Positions 9,586 to 19,093 of a stretch of 64,000 nucleotides of DNA are shown here, piece after piece. The notes under the pieces were generated by a model. The model saw only the letters and a program-made list of their open reading frames with translations, did not search any database and was not told the origin of the DNA. The stretch spans positions 62,001-126,000 of the forward strand of contig NZ_AWFA01000023.1 of NCBI RefSeq assembly GCF_000682675.1, written 5' to 3'. This stretch comes from Hyphomonas pacifica (GTDB lineage: Bacteria > Pseudomonadota > Alphaproteobacteria > Caulobacterales > Hyphomonadaceae). The translations under genes were made by a program, and so were the position numbers. How positions within the stretch are numbered: the stretch's first letter is position 1; the number at the start of each line of letters is the position of its first letter.

Positions 9586-11001
9586 ATGTTGCAACAGCTC
9601 GGCCAATTACCGATGGGGTGGCTGCTGACCGCATTGCTACTCTTCGTGATGACGGCCGGGTTTTCTATTGGCCGCATCCGGGCTGAGCGCTATTCGCTGT
9701 CTTCCTCGGGGAAATTTCATTCGCGGCCCAATTATCATGGCTATTACGTCGCCATGTGGGGACTGGCACCTGCGCTGATTCTGGCGCTGGCATACCTGTT
9801 GCTCGCTGAACCTATCGCCAGAGAACTGTTGACCAGGGAATTGCCGGCAGCCTTTCACAAACTGCCCAAGGCAGAGTTGGTCTCCTATCTTGATGCTGTC
9901 TCCGCCGTGTCTGCCCATCGAACTTATGATGGATCAGATCGTGTCTTCACGGCTGTGACGCATCGCTATCTGGAACTGTCCGGTAGTCTCAAGATCACCA
10001 CGCTGGCGACGATCCTGCTCAGCGCGGTGCTGGGCGTCATGTTTGCGCGCTCGCATGTCTCACCGGATTTCCGCGCGCGGCAACAGGTCGAATCGGGGGC
10101 GGAGCTGTTCCTGTTCCTCTGCGCAGCGATTGCCATTGCGACGACGGTCGGTATCGTTGCCTCGCTGTTCTATGAGAGCATTCGGTTCTTCTCCCAAGTG
10201 CCGGTGACGGACTTCCTGTTCGGCACGCGCTGGAATGCCCAGACAAATGCCGAGTTCGGGGCTGTTCCGCTATTCTTCGGCACATTCATGATCGCGCTGA
10301 TCGCGATGTTTGTTGCTGCGCCTGTAGGCCTGTTCGCCGCGATCTACCTTTCCGAATATGCCTCCAGGAAAACCCGGTCTTATGTGAAGCCTTTGCTGGA
10401 GGTCCTGGCGGGTATCCCGACCGTTGTGTACGGTTTCTTTGCCTTGCTGGTTGTTGCCCCCGGGGTGCGAAGTATCGCTCTGTGGATCAATGCAACGCTG
10501 ATCGATATCGGGCTGGCAAATGGTCCCGTACTCGCCGCCCAGCCGACCAGTGCGCTCGCCGCAGGTCTCGTTATGGGAATCATGGTGATCCCCTTTGTCT
10601 CGTCCCTGTCGGATGATGTGATCAATGCCGTGCCGCAAACCTTGCGGGACGCGGCTTTTGCCATGGGGGCCACCAAGTCCGAAACAATCAAACAGGTCAT
10701 CCTGCCCGCCGCGCTGCCGGGCATTGTCGCTTCCTTGTTGTTGGCAGTTTCGCGGGCGATTGGAGAGACCATGATCGTTGTCATGGCGGCTGGCCAGCGC
10801 GCTCGGATATCGCTTGATCCTTCAACCGATCTCACCACCATCACGGTGCAGATTGTCGCCCTGTTGACCGGGGAAACAGAATTCGACAGCCCGAAGACCT
10901 TGTCTGCTTTCGCGCTAGGTCTCGTCCTGTTCCTGGTAACGCTTTGCTTCAACCTGATCGCCCTGCGTGTCGTTCAGCGCTATCGGGAGAAATATGAGTA
11001 A
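9586..11001 (+). CDS. pstC: Phosphate ABC transporter permease PstC
   Basis: 471 residues with an N-terminal extension (about 1-185, two membrane segments plus a soluble part) before the binding-protein-dependent permease core. The core includes PLLEVLAGIPTVVYGFFALL and the EAA-type loop TLRDAAFAMGATKSETI that contacts PstB. The long N-terminus is normal for alphaproteobacterial PstC. The ATG at 9586 follows an AGGGG-rich leader; the open frame extends upstream into hslV but without family similarity. It overlaps pstA by 8 bp. No pstS precedes it. Confidence 0.92.
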   Translation: MLQQLGQLPMGWLLTALLLFVMTAGFSIGRIRAERYSLSSSGKFHSRPNYHGYYVAMWGLAPALILALAYLLLAEPIARELLTRELPAAFHKLPKAELVSYLDAVSAVSAHRTYDGSDRVFTAVTHRYLELSGSLKITTLATILLSAVLGVMFARSHVSPDFRARQQVESGAELFLFLCAAIAIATTVGIVASLFYESIRFFSQVPVTDFLFGTRWNAQTNAEFGAVPLFFGTFMIALIAMFVAAPVGLFAAIYLSEYASRKTRSYVKPLLEVLAGIPTVVYGFFALLVVAPGVRSIALWINATLIDIGLANGPVLAAQPTSALAAGLVMGIMVIPFVSSLSDDVINAVPQTLRDAAFAMGATKSETIKQVILPAALPGIVASLLLAVSRAIGETMIVVMAAGQRARISLDPSTDLTTITVQIVALLTGETEFDSPKTLSAFALGLVLFLVTLCFNLIALRVVQRYREKYE

Positions 11002-12562
11002 GATGCCTGACTCCTCACTTATCACTCCCAAGGCGCTGAAGCATCTCAAGAAGCGCCGCGCGGCGGATGCCCGTTTCCGGCTCTATGGGATTGCCGCAAT
11101 CGTCTTTGCCTTGTCCGCATTGACCCTGCTGGTCATCGCCATAGGCACGCGTGCCTATTCGGCCACGACGCAATATGTTTTTCAGGCCGAGATAATGCTG
11201 GACGCCGATCTCGTCGCACCGGAAGGCGAAACGAGCGAGGCAGAGATCACCCGCAACATTGAAGGTTTCTACACGCTCGTCCGTGACAAGCTCTTCGCTG
11301 AGTTTCCCGAGGCCAGCCAGTCACAAGCCGCTCGGCAGGATCTGAGCGAGCTTGTGAACCGTCTGGCGGTGCTGTCTTTGGCCAGGCGCGTTGCGGATAA
11401 TCCCTCGCTGATTGGCAAATCACTTGAGGTCCGGGTGCCGCTGTCCGATGATCTGGACCTCTACCTCAAAGGAGGCTCTCCGAAAGATGTGACCGTCCGG
11501 GTCGGCTCTGCCGGAACGATTGAGACAGATGTCGAGGGAAAGGCACGTATCAGCAGCACCTCTGGTCTCAGTAAAGTCACAAGCACACGCAGTTTGCTGG
11601 AGGAGGGGAAGGCAATGGGGTCTGTCCTGCTCGCGGGCGGCAAGGCGGTTGCCCGTATAGATTCCCTGTCGCCGGATGCGGCAGAGCTGACCCTGCTGAC
11701 GGGTACGTTTGAACAACTGGCAAATGCACCTCTGGTGGCGCACATCATTCCGCTGCCTGAAGCCGAGCGCCCGATCTCTGACCAGCAGATTGCCTGGGCC
11801 ATCGCCCTAAAACAGGCTGGTAATGCCCGCCAGGTGCTACATACCAGCCTCGTCACCCACACAGACAGCACCTATCCGGAACTCGCCGGTACGCTGGCCG
11901 CGATTGTCGGCTCTCTGCTGACCATGATGGTCACAGCCTGTGTGGCCATTCCCATGGGCATCTTCGCAGCGGTTTATCTGGAAGAATTTGCACCGCGCAA
12001 CCGGCTGACCAATCTGATTGAAGTGAACATCAACAATTTGGCGGCAGTGCCGTCGATTGTGTTTGGTCTTCTTGGTGCCTCTTTGCTGCTAGGCACCTTC
12101 GCGCTGCCGAGGTCAGCACCGATTGTGGGCGGGCTCGTACTGGCTTTGCTGATCCTGCCAGTGGTGATCATTGCCTCGCGCGCTTCGCTGCGCTCTGTGC
12201 CGCCCTCCATTCGAAGTGGTGCACTGGCTGTTGGGGCCTCGCGCATGCAGGCCGTGTTTCACCATGTCTTGCCGCTGGCGGCGCCCGGCATGTTTACAGG
12301 GGCCATTCTGGGCATGGCGCGGGCTTTGGGAGAGACGGCGCCGCTATTGCTGATCGGTATGGTGGCTTTTGTGGCGGAAGTACCAAATTCTGCTACAGAC
12401 GAGGCCACAGCGCTTCCAGTGCTGATTTATAGCTGGGCATCGAACGCCGAAAGAGCGTGGGAGCCCATGACAGCTGCAGCCATTGTCATATTGCTGTCGC
12501 TTCTTGTTATCATGAATGTCGTTGTTGTGTTCCTGCGCCGCAGGTTCGAACGGAGATGGTGA
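10994..12562 (+). CDS. pstA: Phosphate ABC transporter permease PstA with long N-terminal domain
   Basis: 522 residues, compared with about 290 for E. coli PstA. The first 290 or so residues hold one membrane segment (about 29-50) followed by a soluble DUF3333-like domain; the permease core occupies the rest, with [20 protein letters not shown] and the EAA loop [16 protein letters not shown]. Even for this alphaproteobacterial type the protein is large. The ATG at 10994 is preceded by GGGAGAA inside pstC. The stop overlaps the pstB start (TGATG). Confidence 0.9.
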   Translation: MSKMPDSSLITPKALKHLKKRRAADARFRLYGIAAIVFALSALTLLVIAIGTRAYSATTQYVFQAEIMLDADLVAPEGETSEAEITRNIEGFYTLVRDKLFAEFPEASQSQAARQDLSELVNRLAVLSLARRVADNPSLIGKSLEVRVPLSDDLDLYLKGGSPKDVTVRVGSAGTIETDVEGKARISSTSGLSKVTSTRSLLEEGKAMGSVLLAGGKAVARIDSLSPDAAELTLLTGTFEQLANAPLVAHIIPLPEAERPISDQQIAWAIALKQAGNARQVLHTSLVTHTDSTYPELAGTLAAIVGSLLTMMVTACVAIPMGIFAAVYLEEFAPRNRLTNLIEVNINNLAAVPSIVFGLLGASLLLGTFALPRSAPIVGGLVLALLILPVVIIASRASLRSVPPSIRSGALAVGASRMQAVFHHVLPLAAPGMFTGAILGMARALGETAPLLLIGMVAFVAEVPNSATDEATALPVLIYSWASNAERAWEPMTAAAIVILLSLLVIMNVVVVFLRRRFERRW

Positions 12563-13392
12563 TGGATACGGTCGGACCGGCAAAAGCAGACCTGGCGCTG
12601 ACCGGGGAGGGCGCTGACAAGACGCAGGCGCTGACCTATCCGCGTATAGATTGCCGAAATGTCAGTGTCTATTATGATGACAAACAAGCTGTTTTTGATG
12701 TGTCGCTTGCGATTCACGATCGTGCGGTGACGGCTCTGATCGGGCCATCCGGGTGCGGGAAGTCGACCTTTTTGCGCTGCCTCAACCGCATGAATGACAC
12801 GATTGAGGGAGCGAAAGTCACAGGTGACATTTTCATGGAGGGCGAGAACATCAACTCGCCGGATGTGGACCCTGTTCTGCTACGCTCGCGCGTCGGCATG
12901 GTGTTCCAGAAGCCGAACCCGTTCCCGAAAAGCATTTACGACAATATCGCCTACGGTCCGCGCATCCATGGCATGGTCGACAGTCGGGAAGACCTCGACG
13001 CCGTTGTCGAGAAAAGCCTGCGCCGCGCGGGCCTCTGGGAAGAGGTGAAGGATCGCCTGAGCCAGCCAGGCACCAGCCTGTCAGGTGGTCAGCAACAGCG
13101 TCTTTGCATCGCTCGCGCCATTGCCGTTCGCCCTGAAGTCATTCTGATGGATGAGCCATGCTCGGCTCTGGACCCCATTGCGACAGCACGCATCGAGGAA
13201 CTGATCGACGAGTTGCGCAAGCGCTACTGCATTGTCATCGTGACCCACTCCATGCAACAGGCAGCCCGCGTGTCGCAACGCACGGCCTTTTTCCATCTTG
13301 GTAATCTCGTGGAGATGGGAGACACCGACCAAATATTCACCAATCCTCGCGAACGCCGCACCGAGGATTACATTACTGGCCGTTTCGGCTGA
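12562..13392 (+). CDS. pstB: Phosphate ABC transporter ATP-binding protein PstB
   Basis: 276 residues. Walker [13 protein letters not shown] signature LSGGQQQR and Walker [14 protein letters not shown] are all intact, and [15 protein letters not shown] is a PstB-specific block. It powers high-affinity phosphate import through PstCA. The ATG at 12562 overlaps the pstA stop and follows CGGAG at good spacing; an ATG at 12556 is also possible. Confidence 0.96.
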   Translation: MDTVGPAKADLALTGEGADKTQALTYPRIDCRNVSVYYDDKQAVFDVSLAIHDRAVTALIGPSGCGKSTFLRCLNRMNDTIEGAKVTGDIFMEGENINSPDVDPVLLRSRVGMVFQKPNPFPKSIYDNIAYGPRIHGMVDSREDLDAVVEKSLRRAGLWEEVKDRLSQPGTSLSGGQQQRLCIARAIAVRPEVILMDEPCSALDPIATARIEELIDELRKRYCIVIVTHSMQQAARVSQRTAFFHLGNLVEMGDTDQIFTNPRERRTEDYITGRFG

Positions 13393-13402
13393 CAGGTTTC
13401 AC

Positions 13403-14095
13403 ATGTCAGAACATATTGTTTCTGCCTTCACAGACGAACTTGAAAAGATCGCAGCAGATTTGATGCGTATGGGCGGGATCGTGGAAACCATGATCCTCGA
13501 CTCTTGCACCGCTGTGGATAGGAATAATCATGACATGGCGCGTGACGTGATCACGCGCGATCCGGAAGTGGATCGCCTGGAAGAAGAGGTCGAGCGTCAG
13601 ATCGTCAGCCTGATTGCGCGGCGCCAACCCATGGCGCACGATTTGCGGTCTGTCTTCTCTGCGCTCAAGACCGCAGGTGAACTGGAACGGATCGGTGATC
13701 TCTCAAAGAATATCGGCAAGCGTACGCTGATGCTGGATGAGTCCGTGCCCGTCGCCATGCGTCATGGCGTGGCCCGCATGGCGCGCCCGGTTTCGCTGCA
13801 GCTGCACATGGTTCTAGATGCCTATGCGACCGGCAATGCCGAGGCCGCAAAGACGGTCTGGGAAAGCGATGATGACATCGACCAGCACTACAATTCCCTG
13901 TTCCGGGAAATGTTGACCTACATGATCGAAGACCCGCGCACGATCAGTGCCGGTGCGCACATGCTGTTCATGGCTAAAAACCTTGAACGCATTGGTGACC
14001 ACTGTACGAACATCGCAGAATTCATTTACTTTCAGATCACTGGCGAATATCTCATTCCGCATGAGCGCCCGAAAACACCCAATACGGGTATCTGA
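13403..14095 (+). CDS. phoU: Phosphate signalling protein PhoU
   Basis: 230 residues forming two repeated three-helix PhoU domains, each with the metal-binding pattern around ELERIGDLSKNI (about 97-108) and NLERIGDHCTNI (about 193-204). PhoU links PstSCAB transport status to PhoR/PhoB signalling. The ATG at 13403 begins the conserved MSEHIVSAFTDEL and lies 10 bp after pstB. Confidence 0.94.
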   Translation: MSEHIVSAFTDELEKIAADLMRMGGIVETMILDSCTAVDRNNHDMARDVITRDPEVDRLEEEVERQIVSLIARRQPMAHDLRSVFSALKTAGELERIGDLSKNIGKRTLMLDESVPVAMRHGVARMARPVSLQLHMVLDAYATGNAEAAKTVWESDDDIDQHYNSLFREMLTYMIEDPRTISAGAHMLFMAKNLERIGDHCTNIAEFIYFQITGEYLIPHERPKTPNTGI

Positions 14096-14120
14096 AAAGG
14101 TCTAGTTGAGAGGATCTGAC

Positions 14121-14807
14121 ATGAAGCCCTATGTGCTCATCGCCGAAGACGAGAGCGCCGTCTCAGAACTGCTGTTCTATAACCTCAAGAAGGAGGATTA
14201 TGAGGTGGCAATCGCTGCAGATGGTGAAGAAGCCCTGCTGATGATCGAGGAGCGGGCACCGGACCTGCTGCTGCTGGATTGGATGCTGCCTAAGATCAGC
14301 GGCATCGAAGTCTGTCGCCGGGTGCGCAGCGGCGGAACAAACCCTAATCTGCCGATCATCATGCTGACGGCGCGCGGAGAGGAAAGCGACCGTATCCGCG
14401 GTCTGGATACCGGCGCAGATGATTATGTCACCAAGCCGTTTTCCACGACAGAGCTGATGGCGCGCGTGCGTGCCGTGCTGCGCCGCATTCGGCCAGGGCT
14501 CAAGGATGACCGCATTGTTGTTGGCGACATCGAGATCGACCGCGTGGCGCACAAGGTGATCCGCAACACTGTCGAAATTCACCTCGGCCCGACGGAATTC
14601 CGTCTGCTGGACTATTTCATGCAGCACCCGGGCCGCGTTTTCTCACGCGAGCAATTGCTGGATACCGTCTGGGGATCTGACGTCTATGTCGAGGCGCGGA
14701 CTGTGGACGTGCATGTCGGCCGTCTTCGCAAGGCCCTTCGCCAGGAAGGCGGGGACGATCCGATCCGGACCGTCCGCTCCGCCGGGTATGCGCTGCGCGC
14801 TGACTAG
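14121..14807 (+). CDS. phoB: Phosphate regulon response regulator PhoB
   Basis: 228 residues: receiver domain with acidic pocket E9-D10 and phospho-acceptor Asp53 (LLLLDWMLP), the switch KPFSTTELMARV, and a C-terminal OmpR-type winged helix (LGPTEFRLLDYFM, TVDVHVGRLRKAL). It activates phosphate-starvation genes when phosphorylated by PhoR, which is not encoded in this window. The ATG at 14121 follows GAGAGGA; an ATG at 14106 would add five residues. Its stop overlaps that of the convergent hydrolase gene. Confidence 0.94.
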   Translation: MKPYVLIAEDESAVSELLFYNLKKEDYEVAIAADGEEALLMIEERAPDLLLLDWMLPKISGIEVCRRVRSGGTNPNLPIIMLTARGEESDRIRGLDTGADDYVTKPFSTTELMARVRAVLRRIRPGLKDDRIVVGDIEIDRVAHKVIRNTVEIHLGPTEFRLLDYFMQHPGRVFSREQLLDTVWGSDVYVEARTVDVHVGRLRKALRQEGGDDPIRTVRSAGYALRAD

Positions 14808-15508
14808 AACAGTTCAGTCAGGAAGCTCTTGAGGCTTTCCATGCTGCGCCGGTCTGCATCGGCATCATAGACTGTGCCCATGTCAGGATTGTTGGCGCCC
14901 TTGGTCGTGAAGGCGTGCTGGCACTGGCCGTGGACATGCATCTGCCAGTCGGCGCCAGCGTCACCCATTTCCTTGGTGATGGCCATAACATCTTCCGGCG
15001 TGGCCATCGGGTCTAGCCAACCATGTTCCATCAGCACTTTGGCGGTGATCTTCGGGGACGGGATGTTGTCAGCAGGGCTGAACAGGCCGTGGAATGAGGC
15101 AACGCCGGCAACGTCCATATTTGCGCGCGCCATGTCCAGCACGCAGAGGCCGCCAAAGCAGAAGCCGATCGCTGCGGCGTTCTTCGGGTCAACGCCCACT
15201 TGCTGCTTTGCTGCGGCAAGGCCGCCGGCAAGGCGCTTCTGCAATTCCGCGCGGTTTTCGACCAGCGGGTTCATGAGTGCCTGGTTTTCCTCAACGGTCG
15301 TGCCGCGCTTTCCCTTGCCGTAAACGTCCATTGCGAAGGCGGCATAGCCGAGTTCATTTGCAACGCGCTCAGCCTTTTCAATCTCATTGTCACCAAGGCC
15401 GCCCCAAGCATGGGCAATCACCACGACAGGGGCAACATCCTTGCCCTTGGGACGAAGGTAATAGCCTTCATAGGTCTTGCCATCGACGGTGTAATCAACT
15501 GCGCTCAT
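14804..15508 (-). CDS. Dienelactone hydrolase family protein
   Basis: 234 residues with an alpha/beta-hydrolase fold. The nucleophile is cysteine in GFCFGG, the acid is Asp in HGWLDP, and the base is His in CQHAF, the Cys-Asp-His triad of the dienelactone hydrolase family. The substrate is unknown; many chromosomal members are general carboxylesterases. It converges with phoB (4-bp overlap) and starts at an ATG after GGAGGATATATCC. Confidence 0.85.
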   Translation of the reverse strand: MSAVDYTVDGKTYEGYYLRPKGKDVAPVVVIAHAWGGLGDNEIEKAERVANELGYAAFAMDVYGKGKRGTTVEENQALMNPLVENRAELQKRLAGGLAAAKQQVGVDPKNAAAIGFCFGGLCVLDMARANMDVAGVASFHGLFSPADNIPSPKITAKVLMEHGWLDPMATPEDVMAITKEMGDAGADWQMHVHGQCQHAFTTKGANNPDMGTVYDADADRRSMESLKSFLTELF

Positions 15509-15647
15509 GGATATATCCTCCTGATGTGTCTCTAACAGATACAGGGCATTCGTCCCCCAGTTTCAAGGGAGATCTCGATTAGTATGCAGATTCTAGACTT
15601 TCTTCTTATTTTCAGGGGTGCTGAGATATCTTTGAAGGAGCCCTCTC

Positions 15648-16571
15648 ATGGCAAAGAACAAGAAAGAAAAGACGAAGGCCCGCAAAAAGGCTGAACGCGT
15701 CGGGAAGGCCATTGAAGCAAATACGGCTGATATGGCTCACAAGATCTGGCTTGCTGGCGTAGGCGCCTATGGCAAGGCCTATGACAAGGCGCTGGCGAAC
15801 GCCAACAAGTTCAACAAACAGTCCTCGGATGTTTTTGATGATCTGGTGAAGCGCGGCGAAGAAATCGAAAACGAAGTGCGCGAGCGTCTGGCTACGAATG
15901 AAACCGTCGCAAAGGCTGGTCAATCTGTTGCCAAATATGCCGAGGCCGCACGTGACTTCCAGGCACAGGCACGCGATGAGTTCGAAGCCCGCATGGAACG
16001 CATGCGTGATCTTCTGGGTGTCAAGGATCTCGGCAAGAAGGGCAACAAGCTCGCCGCCAAGATCGACAAGCTGGAAGACGAAGTTGCTGAAACCGTTGCC
16101 AAGGCACGCGGTAAGGCCAAGGAACGCAACTCTGACCTAAAAGATCGTATCAGCCGTCTGACAGCAGAGATTGAATCTGTCGCCGGAGAAGCCACGGCCG
16201 GTTATACCAAGACGACCAAGAAAGCCGCCAAGCGAACAACTAAGGCCGTCAAGGAGGCTATGGCCAAGCCTGAAAAAGCCAAAAAGACGAAGAAGTCAGA
16301 AAAGCCTGCTGTCGCCGAGAAGGCTGCGCCTGCAAAACCTGCCGCGGCCAAGGCTACGCCTGCAAAAGCGACGACATCTGATGATCTGACCATGATGACA
16401 GGCGTTGGTCCGGCCTTGGCGAAAAAGCTGAATGCCGCCGGTATCACAAGCTTTGCCCAGATCGCGGCCATGACGAAGGCAGAGGCGGAAAAGCTGGATG
16501 AAACCATTGCAGCGCGCGGGCGTGTCCTGCGTGACGAATGGGTCAAACAGGCCAAGGTTCTCAAGAACTAG
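15648..16571 (+). CDS. PHA granule-associated phasin fused to an Ala/Lys/Pro linker and a helix-hairpin-helix domain
   Basis: 307 residues. Residues 1-125 match the PhaI/PhaF-type phasin (IWLAGVGAYGKAYDKA, FDDLVKRGEEIE), expected to coat polyhydroxyalkanoate granules. Residues 125-185 look coiled-coil. Residues 190-245 are a Lys/Ala/Pro-rich, histone-H1-like stretch as in Pseudomonas PhaF. Residues 245-307 form a helix-hairpin-helix module (TGVGPALAKKLNAAGI). Binding of nucleoid DNA while attached to granules is inferred. The gene has a strong AAGGAG site, its own terminator and phaD/phaC as neighbours. Confidence 0.82.
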   Translation: MAKNKKEKTKARKKAERVGKAIEANTADMAHKIWLAGVGAYGKAYDKALANANKFNKQSSDVFDDLVKRGEEIENEVRERLATNETVAKAGQSVAKYAEAARDFQAQARDEFEARMERMRDLLGVKDLGKKGNKLAAKIDKLEDEVAETVAKARGKAKERNSDLKDRISRLTAEIESVAGEATAGYTKTTKKAAKRTTKAVKEAMAKPEKAKKTKKSEKPAVAEKAAPAKPAAAKATPAKATTSDDLTMMTGVGPALAKKLNAAGITSFAQIAAMTKAEAEKLDETIAARGRVLRDEWVKQAKVLKN

Positions 16572-16585
16572 ACAGCACTTTGACA

Positions 16586-16612
16586 GGGCGGCTCAACGGG
16601 CCGCCCTTTTTT
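16586..16612 (+). terminator. Rho-independent terminator of the phasin gene
   Basis: A 7-bp stem GGGCGGC/GCCGCCC (16586-16592 and 16600-16606) with a 7-nt loop, followed by six T residues. It starts 15 bp after the phasin stop and its T-tract touches the stop codon of the convergent phaD-like gene. Confidence 0.9.
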
Positions 16613-17244
16613 CAGGAGGTCGCCTTTTCGTAATGCGCGATCATGTGGGTCAGCGTGTCAAAACCGGCCTCGCCCATATAGGGCACGATCAGGCACATCA
16701 CCTGGAACACGGTTTTATGGATCAGGGTAGGGCCATCATGATGCTCAGAAGACAGACTGTCTCCGGCCAGCCAGAAGGTCAGCGTCATCATGATCTGGTC
16801 AACCAGGGCAGCCTTCAGGCGTGGATCCAGGTTCAGGACGGATTCCCGTGTCAGTTCATCCAGAACGCGGTGGATCGTCTTTTTCTCCTCGGCCACCATC
16901 GCGCGGAAGCGGACGGCAAGGTCGGGGTAGCGATCCAGCAGCAGGCCGAGGTCGCGATAGAAGAAGCGGAAATCATAGATCTCTTCGAGGATGATGTAGA
17001 GATAGACCCAATTGTCCTGAATGGACGTCACCCCGCCGCGGGACCCGCGCAGGATGATCCGCATCTCTTCCTCGAACCGGTCAAAGAGGGCGCGAATGAT
17101 CGCGTCCTTGCCTTTGAAATGGTAGTATAGGTTACCCGGACTGATGTTCAGCGCATTCGAAATATCGACAGCCGTTTGCTGGGCTTCTCCTTCTTCATTG
17201 AAGAGAAGCAGGCTAACGTGAAGGATGCGCTCTCGGGTCTTCAT
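16612..17244 (-). CDS. phaD: TetR-family regulator, PhaD-like
   Basis: 210 residues beginning MKTRERILHVSLLLFNEEGE, with the helix-turn-helix VDISNALNISPGNLYYHFKG. Both the start and the NISPGNLYYHF block are characteristic of Pseudomonas PhaD, which controls the phasin and PHA genes in response to a fatty-acid-derived ligand. It lies between the phasin gene and phaC and is divergent from phaC. Inverted repeats in the 155-bp intergenic region (17315-17331) are candidate operators. The symbol is assigned from similarity plus context. Confidence 0.8.
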   Translation of the reverse strand: MKTRERILHVSLLLFNEEGEAQQTAVDISNALNISPGNLYYHFKGKDAIIRALFDRFEEEMRIILRGSRGGVTSIQDNWVYLYIILEEIYDFRFFYRDLGLLLDRYPDLAVRFRAMVAEEKKTIHRVLDELTRESVLNLDPRLKAALVDQIMMTLTFWLAGDSLSSEHHDGPTLIHKTVFQVMCLIVPYMGEAGFDTLTHMIAHYEKATS

Positions 17245-17314
17245 GGGTTGCGAAGTAGTTTGACACGCAATTCTGACTATGGAACGAATTTTATTTCAAA
17301 GTTTCATGATTACT

Positions 17315-17331
17315 CTTTCCAAGGCGGAAAG
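17315..17331. promoter_or_regulatory. Inverted repeat in the phaD-phaC intergenic region
   Basis: CTTTCC and GGAAAG flank a 5-base centre. TetR-family proteins commonly bind such dyads between their own gene and the divergent target. A second weaker dyad, CTGAC-N6-GTCAG, lies near 17356. Operator function is inferred. Confidence 0.35.
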
Positions 17332-17399
17332 AAGTCAGAAACAAAGTCGGCGCCTGACCTTTGTGTCAGAGAAGACCGGCATGTGGAGGGATAAGGGAA

Positions 17400-19088
17400 A
17401 TGCCAGGCGCCAAGGATGAAATCGCCCAGAATGCGGCCGAAGCCACGAATGCCATGAATCCGCTCATGGCGGGGGTCAACAGACAGGAATTACTGGGTGC
17501 CGTCGCGATGATGCTGCGCTCGACCATGACAAACCCGGTGACCACGGCCAAGACTGCCGGAAAGATCACCGCGGAACACGCAAAGATCCTGCTTGGAAAG
17601 TCAGACCGCGCGGCAAATCCGAAGGATCGTCGATTCAAGGATCCCGCCTGGCAGCACAATCCGTTCTATCGGCGTGGCATGCAGGCGTATCTTGCGACTC
17701 AGGAGCATCTGAATGACTGGGTGGCCGAGCTGAGCATGACGGAGCTGGAGCATGCCCGTGCCAAATTCGTGATGAGCATGATCACCGATGCCATGGCCCC
17801 GACAAACACCCTGCTAGGCAATCCGGCGGCGACGAAGCGTGTGGTGGACTCTGGCGGTCTGTCGCTGCTGAAGGGGCTGAAAAACGCCTATACCGATCTG
17901 ACGAGGAATGGCGGTCTGCCCAGCCAGGTGGACAAGAGGCCCTTCAAGGTGGGCGAGAACCTCGCCACAACGAAAGGCTCCGTCATCTGGAAAAATGAGA
18001 TGATGGAGCTGATCCAGTATCAGCCGCTGACAGACAAGGTTCACCGTACACCGATCTTCATCATTCCGCCTCAGATCAACAAATTCTATGCCATGGATCT
18101 CTCGCCGATGGTGTCCATGGTGCAATTCCTGCTCGCCATGGAAATGCAGCCCTTCGTCGTTTCTTGGCGCAACCCGACCAAGGAACACAAGGATTGGGGC
18201 CTGTCAGATTATATCGACAGTCTTGTCCAGGCGAGCGAAGTGGTCCGCCGGGTTACCAAGTCCAAAAAGATCAATATCTCTGGCGCGTGTTCGGGTGGCA
18301 TCACCACCGCGACGCTGGCCAGCCTTTTGGCGGCAGCGGGCGATGATCGCATCAATACGCTCACCTTCATGGTCTGTGTACTGAACCCTCAACGTGAAGA
18401 TAGCGAGCTTGGTCAGATTGTTTCCGACGCTAGCCTTGAAGTCGCGCGCAAATATTCGCGCCGCAAGGGTATTCTGAAGGGGGATGATCTGGCGCGCATG
18501 TTTGCCTGGATGCGCCCGAATGATCTGGTCTGGAACTATGTCGTAAACAATTATCTGATGGGTGAAGACCCACCACCATTCGATGTTCTTTACTGGAACA
18601 ATGACTCTACCAATCTGCCAGCGCAGCTGCATTCTGATTATCTGGACCTGGGCCTGAATCAGCCCTTTGATCATCCGGGCGAATATGATGTGGCCGGTCA
18701 CAAGCTGGACCTGACACAGGTCAAGGCAGATGCCTTCGTGGTTGCAGGCCTGACGGATCACATCACGCCGTGGAAGGCGTGTTACCGCACCACGGGTCTT
18801 CTGGGGTCTGAGACTATCGAGTTTGTCCTGTCTTCAAGTGGGCATATCCAGTCTCTCCTCAACCCGCCCGGAAACCCCAAGGCCAAGATGTTCCGTAACC
18901 CGAATATTACGCCCACAGCCGAGGCTTGGGCGGAAGGTGCGACAGAAGAGGCTGGCAGTTGGTGGCCCGTATGGGGGGAATGGCTGAAGCAGAGGTCAGG
19001 TGCTCTGAAGAGTGCGCCAAGGGCTTGCGGAAGTCACAGTTTTCCGCCTCTCTGTGACGCACCCGGAAGATATGTCTTTGATGAGTAA
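17400..19088 (+). CDS. phaC: Poly(3-hydroxyalkanoate) synthase, class II-like
   Basis: 562 residues. The lipase-like box GACSGG places the catalytic cysteine at Cys297; Asp453 (TDHITPW) and His482 (SGHIQSLLNPPGNPKA) complete the triad. WNYVVNNYLMGEDPPPFD, YWNNDSTNLPAQLH and the GSWWPVW tail resemble Pseudomonas class II (medium-chain-length) synthases more than class I PhaC of typical PHB producers. It polymerises (R)-3-hydroxyacyl-CoA at the granule. The ATG at 17400 follows GGAGGGATAAGG. phaZ follows after 5 bp. Confidence 0.92.
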   Translation: MPGAKDEIAQNAAEATNAMNPLMAGVNRQELLGAVAMMLRSTMTNPVTTAKTAGKITAEHAKILLGKSDRAANPKDRRFKDPAWQHNPFYRRGMQAYLATQEHLNDWVAELSMTELEHARAKFVMSMITDAMAPTNTLLGNPAATKRVVDSGGLSLLKGLKNAYTDLTRNGGLPSQVDKRPFKVGENLATTKGSVIWKNEMMELIQYQPLTDKVHRTPIFIIPPQINKFYAMDLSPMVSMVQFLLAMEMQPFVVSWRNPTKEHKDWGLSDYIDSLVQASEVVRRVTKSKKINISGACSGGITTATLASLLAAAGDDRINTLTFMVCVLNPQREDSELGQIVSDASLEVARKYSRRKGILKGDDLARMFAWMRPNDLVWNYVVNNYLMGEDPPPFDVLYWNNDSTNLPAQLHSDYLDLGLNQPFDHPGEYDVAGHKLDLTQVKADAFVVAGLTDHITPWKACYRTTGLLGSETIEFVLSSSGHIQSLLNPPGNPKAKMFRNPNITPTAEAWAEGATEEAGSWWPVWGEWLKQRSGALKSAPRACGSHSFPPLCDAPGRYVFDE

Positions 19089-19093
19089 CCGAC

